Part shown: one piece after another, positions 6,419 to 11,159 of the stretch | How the letters are laid out: every line of letters begins with the position of its first letter | How positions within the stretch are numbered: position 1 is the first letter of the stretch | Source: Bordetella parapertussis | Lineage (GTDB): Bacteria; Pseudomonadota; Gammaproteobacteria; Burkholderiales; SG8-41 | NCBI GenBank assembly: GCA_945863085.1 | Contig: CAMBCD010000065.1 | Location: 1 to 11,159 of the forward strand | Reading direction: 5' to 3' | Length of the DNA: 11,159 nt | Position numbers and translations under genes: made by a program | The notes under the pieces: generated by a model | Told to the model about the DNA's origin: nothing | What the model saw: only the letters and a program-made list of their open reading frames with translations | Databases searched by the model: none

Positions 6419-6929
6419 GCCGCAGCAGCCAGCGCTTGACGCTCAAAGGAAACGGATCCTTGCCGCCCATGAATCCGCCCAGTTTGCCGCCGGCCGCCAG
6501 CACGCGATGGCAGGGCACGATCAGCGGTATCGGGTTGGCGCCACAGGCGCCGCCCACGGCTCGGGGACCGCTGTGCAGGCGCTGCGCCATGACACCATAA
6601 GTAATTGTTTTTATTGAACAATTTGTATCTGGGCGTTTTTCGCGGAGTTTTTCACGCAGTTTCTCAATTTCGTACCACACCCGGCACTGGAACGGCGTGC
6701 CATCCAGACGGTAGGGTACCGTGAAAAGATAACCGGGATCTGCCAGATAACGTTCGACTTCGCGACAGGCGCGTTCCGCCACGCGATCCAGCGGCGCAAC
6801 CGGCGCCGTGCTGCGCGACAGATAACGTACGCTGGTCAATGCCTTGCCGTCGCTGACGATGCCCAGCACAGCGAACGGCATGGCATAACGGGTCTCCGTT
6901 TGCCCCGCCGCCGGTCCCCGACCCGTCAT
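6390..6929 (-). CDS. ogt: Methylated-DNA-[protein]-cysteine S-methyltransferase (Ogt/Ada C-terminal type) with an insertion
   Basis: Removes alkyl groups from O6-alkylguanine (and O4-alkylthymine) in DNA by transfer to its own cysteine. The active site IVPCHRV is intact (C140), as are the arginine finger in PRAVGGACGANP (R123), FQCRVW (80-85) and GGFMGG after the active site. The start is ATG 6927-6929, which overlaps the permease stop as ATGA and gives 179 aa; a GTG at 6953 in the same frame is also possible. Oddity: between VW (84-85) and TYG (110-112) there are 24 residues, where the family usually has about 12 (consensus like ALxxIPxGxTx). The extra part contains a duplicated LREK and a segment with AT-rich, rare-type codons. 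The frame stays open and the catalytic motifs are complete, so it may be active, but the wing near DNA contact is altered. Confidence 0.9.
   Translation of the reverse strand: MTGRGPAAGQTETRYAMPFAVLGIVSDGKALTSVRYLSRSTAPVAPLDRVAERACREVERYLADPGYLFTVPYRLDGTPFQCRVWYEIEKLREKLREKRPDTNCSIKTITYGVMAQRLHSGPRAVGGACGANPIPLIVPCHRVLAAGGKLGGFMGGKDPFPLSVKRWLLRHEGILQADH
6597..6626 (-). other. AT-rich patch with inverted repeat inside ogt
   Basis: These 30 bases contain only five G or C, against a high-GC surrounding. Within them AATTGTT and AACAATT (6603-6609 and 6617-6623) form a 7-base-pair inverted repeat around a 7-base loop. The patch encodes TNCSIKTITY of the alkyltransferase and lies in or beside the inserted segment. 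Its origin is unknown. Confidence 0.7.
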
Positions 6930-9034
6930 GCCGCCACGGCTTTCGCCGGCCACATTTTCTGCATCACCACCACAGCAATGGCCAGCACCAGGCCGATCAC
7001 ATCAAACATCGCCGACGGATAGACCAGCATCAGTCCCGCAATGACCAGCATCCAGCGCTCCAGACTGCTGGTCTTGCGGATCAGCCAGCCCTGCAATCCG
7101 CCGGCCAGTGCGGCAATGCCAACCGCAGCAGTACCCGTCACCAAGGCAATCGAGCCCCAGTCGGCAGCGGCCAGGTTCTTGAAGGAACCGCCAAGCAGCA
7201 AGCCGGTGCCCGATGGGTCAAGCACAAACATGAAGGGCAGCAGGAATGCCGGGGCGCAGTATTTCCAGCTCTGCAGCGTCGTGCGGTATGGGCCGCCACC
7301 GGTAATCGCCGCCGCCGCAAACGGCGACAGTGCGGTGGGCGGCGACACCTCCGACAGCACCGCGTAATAGAAAATGAACATGTGCGCCGCAAAATCCGGG
7401 ACACCGAGCTTGATCATCGCCGGCGCGGTGATCACCGCGCAGATGATGTACGACGCGGTCACCGGCACCGCCAGCCCGACGATCCACACGATCAGAGACG
7501 TAAAAAACGCCGTCAGCAGCAGTTTCATGTCATGCAGCAGTTCCGGCGTATTGGCGGCGCCGAAAAACGTCAGGAACCCGACGAGGGTGTGCGCACCGGA
7601 GTTGGCGTAGTCAAGCACGATGGAGCTGAACTTGAGCCCGAGCCCGGTCAGGGTCACCACGCCGACGATGATGCCGGCCGAGGCACAGGTCATCGCGACA
7701 TTGAGTACGCCGACCGAACCACCTTCCAGTGCCTTGATGAACCCGGATTCCCAGAAACCCCTGATCCAGGGCATGCGCCCGCGGAACCAGTCGTAGGGAA
7801 TCATCGCCGAATCGCTGCGGATGAAGGACAGCAGTGCGGTCACCAGTGTCGCGTAGAACACCGACAGCACCGGCGAATACCCGGTCAGCAGAAAAACGAT
7901 GATCGAAAGCAGCGATACAAAATGGTACCAGTAACGTTTGGCCAGTTCCCAGGCACGCTGATGTTTCTCGAGGGCAACCGCCCGCATGCTGAATTTGCGC
8001 GCATCAATCTCGACCATGATGAAAATGCCCAGATAAAACATGATGGTCGGGATGGTGGCCATCAGGATCACGTCGAGATACGAGATCCTCAGGAATTCGG
8101 CGATCAGGAATGCCGCCGCGCCCAGCACCGGCGGCGACAGGATCGCGCCCAGTCCGCCGGCGGCCAGCAACCCTCCGGCCGCCTCCTTGCCGTACCCGGC
8201 CTTGGCGAGCAGGGGATAGGCCACGGCGCCGATGGTCACCGTCGTTGCCACACCAGAGCCTGACGGTCCGCCGAGCAGGAACGAGGACATCACCACCGCG
8301 CGTCCCGCGCTGGACGGTTTTCCGCCCATGGCGGCAAACGAAAAATCGAGGAAAAACTTCCCCGCCCCGGAATACTGCAGGAACGCGCCGAAAATGGTGA
8401 ACAGGATGATCAGCGTCGAAGACACATCGACGGCAACACCGAAAATGCCTTCCAGCGTCATATACAGCGCGCCGGTAAGCCGTGAAATTTCATAACCCTT
8501 GTGCGTCCAGGGCTCCGGCAGGTGCAGCCCAAACAGCGCATACGCCAGGAACAGGCTCACGATGAACGGCAATATCCAGGTCGAACTGCGGCGGTTGGCT
8601 TCGAGTATCAGCAGGATCAGGGTCACACCGACAACCTGGTCCACCGTGGTCGGCACTGTCGCACGATCGCCGAGCAGGTCTCCCCAATACAGGATGTAGC
8701 CGATAATCCCCAGCGCCGCCGCGGCAAAGATGACATCCCACCACATCAGCCGGTTCCGGAAACGCCTCGCCATCGGAAACATCAGGAACACCAGCACCAG
8801 CGCAAATGCGACATGGATGGGCCGCAACCTGAATGCCGGCACGATTTCCACGGCGGCATAAAGATGAAACAACGACATGATCACGGCGGCCAGCGTCAGC
8901 ATGATCGCGAGCACTCCGCCATAGCGGTTGTGCGCCCCTTCTTCTTCCTCGATCAGCTCCTCGACGCGCTTGCGGGCCTCATCGCTAAGCACCGCCTCCT
9001 CCCGTGATGACTCGGGAATGGAATTTTCAGCCAT
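6926..9034 (-). CDS. TRAP transporter permease, DctQ-DctM fused type (TAXI system)
   Basis: Membrane part of a tripartite ATP-independent periplasmic transporter, which takes up a substrate, usually an organic acid, with sodium or proton gradient as energy source. The 702-aa protein has a charged cytoplasmic N-terminus (1-37), membrane helices corresponding to the small DctQ-like part (about 38-170), and the large DctM-like part with the signature GGPSGSGVATTVTIG (255-269), SPPVLGAAAFL (300-310) and, in the second half, SEVSPPTALSPFAAAAI. Fusion of both parts and pairing with a TAXI binding protein is typical of this TRAP branch. ATG 9032-9034 has a perfect GGAGG five bases upstream. The binding-protein gene is just upstream behind a terminator, and the stop overlaps the ogt start. 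The substrate cannot be told from sequence; TAXI systems have been linked to glutamate and C4-dicarboxylates in some species. Confidence 0.95.
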   Translation of the reverse strand: MAENSIPESSREEAVLSDEARKRVEELIEEEEGAHNRYGGVLAIMLTLAAVIMSLFHLYAAVEIVPAFRLRPIHVAFALVLVFLMFPMARRFRNRLMWWDVIFAAAALGIIGYILYWGDLLGDRATVPTTVDQVVGVTLILLILEANRRSSTWILPFIVSLFLAYALFGLHLPEPWTHKGYEISRLTGALYMTLEGIFGVAVDVSSTLIILFTIFGAFLQYSGAGKFFLDFSFAAMGGKPSSAGRAVVMSSFLLGGPSGSGVATTVTIGAVAYPLLAKAGYGKEAAGGLLAAGGLGAILSPPVLGAAAFLIAEFLRISYLDVILMATIPTIMFYLGIFIMVEIDARKFSMRAVALEKHQRAWELAKRYWYHFVSLLSIIVFLLTGYSPVLSVFYATLVTALLSFIRSDSAMIPYDWFRGRMPWIRGFWESGFIKALEGGSVGVLNVAMTCASAGIIVGVVTLTGLGLKFSSIVLDYANSGAHTLVGFLTFFGAANTPELLHDMKLLLTAFFTSLIVWIVGLAVPVTASYIICAVITAPAMIKLGVPDFAAHMFIFYYAVLSEVSPPTALSPFAAAAITGGGPYRTTLQSWKYCAPAFLLPFMFVLDPSGTGLLLGGSFKNLAAADWGSIALVTGTAAVGIAALAGGLQGWLIRKTSSLERWMLVIAGLMLVYPSAMFDVIGLVLAIAVVVMQKMWPAKAVAA

Positions 9035-9039
9035 TATTT

Positions 9040-9044
9040 CCTCC
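9040..9044 (-). promoter_or_regulatory. Strong ribosome binding site of the TRAP permease
   Basis: GGAGG on the minus strand is five bases before ATG 9032-9034, which fixes that start. Strong translation could offset the transcript loss at the terminator just upstream. Confidence 0.7.
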
Positions 9045-9125
9045 GGCCCAGGATTTTTTATGGTTTGTCATGCCATTCCTGACACGCACCCGGAACACGC
9101 CAAGATTATTTCAAGTCCAGAAACG

Positions 9126-9152
9126 AAAAACCCCGTCCGGAGCCGGACGGGG
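9126..9152 (-). terminator. Intrinsic terminator between the TAXI binding protein and the permease
   Basis: A 9-base-pair GC-rich stem (9131-9139 with 9144-9152) with a four-base loop is followed on the minus strand by TTTTTCGTTT. It begins 20 bases after the binding-protein stop codon and lies 92 bases before the permease start. Partial read-through would give more binding protein than permease, a common need in binding-protein-dependent uptake. Confidence 0.85.
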
Positions 9153-9171
9153 CTGACCTGCAGGGCACGAA

Positions 9172-10134
9172 TCAGAACTTCAGCCCTTTTTCCTTGAAGT
9201 ACTTCACCGCACCCGGATGCCATGGCACCGGCGAGGCTTCGGGTTTTTGCTTCTCCATCGTGATATCCGCCGCGATTTTATGCACGGCAATCAGGTCAGG
9301 ACGCTTGTCGAAAATCGTCTTGACGATGTTGTAAACCGTCTGCTCACTCATATTGGCATTGGCCACCAGCAGATTGGCCACGGCAGTCGCCTGATTGTCA
9401 GCCGTCATGCCCGGATAAGTCGCTTTGGGAATGACATCGGTGATGTACAAGGGGCCGTTTTTCTTGGTCATCGCCGGCAGCAGATTGGCATGATCAAGGA
9501 ACTTGATCTTGACGCCAGGCGTTGCAGCGAGATCGGTCACAGCCGAGGTGGGCAGGCCGACGACGAAGAAAAACGCATCGATTTTCTTGTCTTTCATTGC
9601 ATTCGCCGACTCGGACGCACCCAGCCGCTCGATCTTCATGTCTTTTTGCGGATTCAAGCCCGCAGCCTCAAGCACGCGGAATGCGAACACTTCCGTCGCG
9701 CTGCCCGGCGAACCGGTGGAGACACGCTTGCCCTTGAGATCATTGATGTTGTTGATCCCCGTGCCTTCGATCGTCACCGCATGCATGATGTTGGTGTAGA
9801 GCATCATCATCGCGCGCACCGGAATCTTGGTGCCCTTGAACTTGCCTTCACCGTTAAACGCATCGATTGCAGCATCGGCCTGGGTCAGGGCAATGTAGGG
9901 CTTGCCGGTACCGATCAGGCGCATGTTGTCCACCGAACCGCCGGTCACTTCCGCGGTTGCGGTCATGCCGGGAATGGTCTTGGAAAACACATTGGCCATG
10001 CCGCCACCGAGCGGGTAATAAACACCACCCGTGCCACCGGTAGCGATCGAAAGATTAACGCTTTCAGCCGCGGCAACGGGCAACGCAAGCAGCGCGCACA
10101 CCGCAACCATCAGGAATTTCGACAAATGAAACAT
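9172..10134 (-). CDS. TAXI family TRAP transporter solute-binding protein
   Basis: A periplasmic binding protein of 320 aa. Residues 1-23 form a signal peptide (Lys at 6, hydrophobic core, cleavage expected after ALPVAAA). The mature part begins ESVNLSIATGGTGGVYYPLG, the hallmark of the TAXI family (TRAP-associated extracytoplasmic immunogenic), and continues with TGGSVDNMRLI, the LKGKRVSTGSPGSATEVFA segment and a KIDAFFFVVGLPTSAV segment, all typical positions of the ligand cleft. It hands its ligand to the fused permease encoded downstream. ATG 10132-10134 has AGGAGGAG five bases upstream, so translation should be high. A terminator follows the gene. The ligand is unknown; related proteins bind small carboxylates or amino acids. 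Confidence 0.95.
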   Translation of the reverse strand: MFHLSKFLMVAVCALLALPVAAAESVNLSIATGGTGGVYYPLGGGMANVFSKTIPGMTATAEVTGGSVDNMRLIGTGKPYIALTQADAAIDAFNGEGKFKGTKIPVRAMMMLYTNIMHAVTIEGTGINNINDLKGKRVSTGSPGSATEVFAFRVLEAAGLNPQKDMKIERLGASESANAMKDKKIDAFFFVVGLPTSAVTDLAATPGVKIKFLDHANLLPAMTKKNGPLYITDVIPKATYPGMTADNQATAVANLLVANANMSEQTVYNIVKTIFDKRPDLIAVHKIAADITMEKQKPEASPVPWHPGAVKYFKEKGLKF

Positions 10135-10139
10135 GCTTT

Positions 10140-10147
10140 CTCCTCCT
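10140..10147 (-). promoter_or_regulatory. Very strong ribosome binding site of the TAXI binding protein
   Basis: AGGAGGAG on the minus strand is five bases before ATG 10132-10134. It agrees with high expression expected for a periplasmic binding protein. Confidence 0.75.
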
Positions 10148-10161
10148 ACTTGTTTAATTTA

Positions 10162-10190
10162 ATTATCCAGACTGTGGAATGGCCAGTTTA
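10162..10190 (-). promoter_or_regulatory. Possible promoter of the TRAP operon
   Basis: On the minus strand GATAAT (10162-10167, 5 of 6) has a weak TAAACT (10185-10190) at 17 bases. The sequence between the -10 and the ribosome binding site is very AT-rich. The weak -35 leaves room for an activator, but no operator is recognised. Confidence 0.35.
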
Positions 10191-10231
10191 GGAACATTCC
10201 CCGCGACGGTCAACCTTGCGCCGCAACGACC

Positions 10232-10651
10232 TTATTTGGCGAATACCTGGGACAGGTTCTGGAAAGACTTGAACTCCAGCGCATTGCCACAGGGGTCCAG
10301 GAAAAACATCGTCGCCTGCTCACCGACCTGCCCCTTGAAGCGGATATGCGGTTCGATGATGAACTTGGTGCCGGCTTTGACCAGTTTGTCGGCCAGTGCC
10401 TGCCATTCCACCATCGACAGGATTGCACCGAAATGGCGCACCGGCACGTCGTCGCCGTCCACGGCACTGGTAGTGCGGTGCCCGACTTCCCCCGGCGCAA
10501 GATGCGCCACGATCTGATGGCCGTAAAAATTGAAATCAACCCACTCCGGTGAAGAACGCCCCTCCGGGCAGCCCAGCAGTCCGCCATAAAATGCGCGGGC
10601 GCGGGTCAGGTCATCGACGGGAAACGCGAGGTGGAAAAGAGGCTGTGCCAT
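10232..10651 (-). CDS. VOC family (glyoxalase/extradiol dioxygenase fold) protein
   Basis: A 139-aa protein of the vicinal oxygen chelate fold, built from two beta-alpha-beta-beta-beta units. It resembles the predicted extradiol-dioxygenase-like group (COG3565) by its start [26 protein letters not shown], and the [15 protein letters not shown] segment. Likely metal ligands are H7, H45 or H50, and E126 (GNALEFKSF). The substrate is unknown; the family includes glyoxalases, dioxygenases and resistance proteins, and this subgroup has no firm role. The start is ATG 10649-10651; a TTG two codons earlier is possible. No strong ribosome binding site is seen. It is divergent from the aldo/keto reductase and lies upstream of, on the same strand as, the TRAP operon (97-base gap), so co-transcription with it is possible. 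Confidence 0.88.
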   Translation of the reverse strand: MAQPLFHLAFPVDDLTRARAFYGGLLGCPEGRSSPEWVDFNFYGHQIVAHLAPGEVGHRTTSAVDGDDVPVRHFGAILSMVEWQALADKLVKAGTKFIIEPHIRFKGQVGEQATMFFLDPCGNALEFKSFQNLSQVFAK

Positions 10652-10683
10652 GATCAAGGGTCACCCGGAAAATCAAAGCGCGT

Positions 10684-10711
10684 ATTCTACGGTTTTTTCA
10701 TACTCCGTCAC
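10684..10711 (-). promoter_or_regulatory. Possible promoter of the VOC protein gene
   Basis: On the minus strand TAGAAT (10684-10689, 5 of 6) lies 16 bases after GTGACG (10706-10711, 4 of 6). Transcription would start about 26 bases before the ATG. The same DNA on the plus strand holds TATTCT (10683-10688), a possible -10 for the aldo/keto reductase, so the two promoters may overlap. Confidence 0.4.
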
Positions 10712-10718
10712 CGTGCCC

Positions 10719-11159
10719 ATGCCCTCCGCAAACATTCCCGTCCTTGCCACACACGGCTGCGCCATGCCGCAGATCGGCTTCGGCACCTCACAACTCGGCG
10801 ACTGCGCCGATCTGGTCGCAAGCGCACTCAAACTCGGCTACCGCCACATCGACACCGCCTGGAAATACGGCAGCGAAAAGGGCGTCGGTGCCGGCATCCG
10901 CGCCTCCGGTGTGCCACGCAGTGAAATTTTTCTGGTGACAAAGGTATCGCATGAAAACCTGCGCACAGCCGATTTTGCGCGATCAGTCGACGAAAGCCTG
11001 AAAAACCTGCAGGTGGATTACGCCGACATGCTGCATGTACACTGGCCTACCATCGATAAAATCCCCCTCGCTGAAACCATGGCAGCCCTCGCCAAAGCCA
11101 AACGGCAGGGACTCACCCACCATATCGGTGTCGCCAACTTCAACATCGCGCTGCTGGAA
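10719..11159 (+). CDS. Aldo/keto reductase, N-terminal part, cut by the window end
   Basis: The first 147 codons of an NADPH-dependent carbonyl reductase with a TIM-barrel fold. The whole catalytic tetrad is present: D45 and Y50 (HIDTAWKYG), K75 (LVTKV) and H108 (HVHWP). The N-terminal MPQIGFGTSQLG strand and the GVANFN segment at the end of the visible part (a conserved GVSNF-type motif) agree with the AKR family, near the 2,5-diketo-gluconate reductase/methylglyoxal reductase group. The substrate cannot be named; these enzymes reduce small aldehydes and ketones. The start is ATG 10719-10721; GTG 10713-10715 in frame is an alternative. No clear ribosome binding site. About half of the gene is missing to the right. 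Divergent from the VOC protein gene. Confidence 0.93.
   Translation, partial: MPSANIPVLATHGCAMPQIGFGTSQLGDCADLVASALKLGYRHIDTAWKYGSEKGVGAGIRASGVPRSEIFLVTKVSHENLRTADFARSVDESLKNLQVDYADMLHVHWPTIDKIPLAETMAALAKAKRQGLTHHIGVANFNIALLE

Noticed and set aside
7382..8263. 293-codon open frame on the plus strand
   Set aside because: Antisense to the TRAP permease, with His/Arg/Gln-rich low-quality protein sequence and no ribosome binding site.
10168..10190. Possible sigma-54 promoter (TGGCC) before the TRAP operon
   Set aside because: The required GG-N10-GC spacing is not present.
9217..10191. 324-codon open frame on the plus strand
   Set aside because: Antisense to the TAXI binding-protein gene, which has signal peptide, family motifs and a strong ribosome binding site. 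The antisense protein shows no domain.
1..11159. A novel defence, mobile or biosynthetic system
   Set aside because: Every gene in the window matches a known family, and no unexplained stretch longer than about 170 bases remains between genes.

Overview
The window looks like chromosomal core DNA of a high-GC betaproteobacterium. This rests on the macromolecular-synthesis block (rpsU, yqeY, dnaG, rpoD) divergent from tsaD, the plsY/folB divergent pair, and protein sequences that read as betaproteobacterial; the exact genus cannot be told. No phage, insertion sequence, CRISPR array, RNA gene or defence system is visible. Most of the window is housekeeping, followed by a nutrient-uptake cluster.

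Left part (1-3254, minus strand): rpsU, yqeY, dnaG and the start of rpoD are transcribed leftward. They couple ribosome, primase and sigma-factor synthesis. The block has internal control points: a hairpin between rpsU and yqeY, and perfect TATAAT -10 boxes ahead of rpsU, dnaG and rpoD. The rpoD frame is clearly coding (Lys/Ala-rich leader) but has no ATG, GTG or TTG at the place where it should begin.

Middle (3398-5468): tsaD (tRNA t6A37 synthesis, GTG start) runs right and meets plsY (phospholipid acyltransferase, TTG start with a strong ribosome binding site) tail to tail. Their stop codons share the palindrome GTTAAC. folB (folate synthesis) diverges from plsY.

Right part (5519-10134, minus strand): a leftward run starts with a TAXI-type TRAP solute-binding protein, then an intrinsic terminator, then a fused TRAP permease, an Ogt/Ada-type DNA alkyltransferase that overlaps the permease by ATGA, and the XerD recombinase that overlaps the alkyltransferase. 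The alkyltransferase carries an unusual insertion with a very AT-rich patch next to its DNA-binding domain. At the right edge a VOC/glyoxalase-fold protein (minus) diverges from an aldo/keto reductase (plus) that is cut by the window end.

No new multi-gene system is evident. The observations most worth checking are the missing rpoD start codon and the alkyltransferase insertion.
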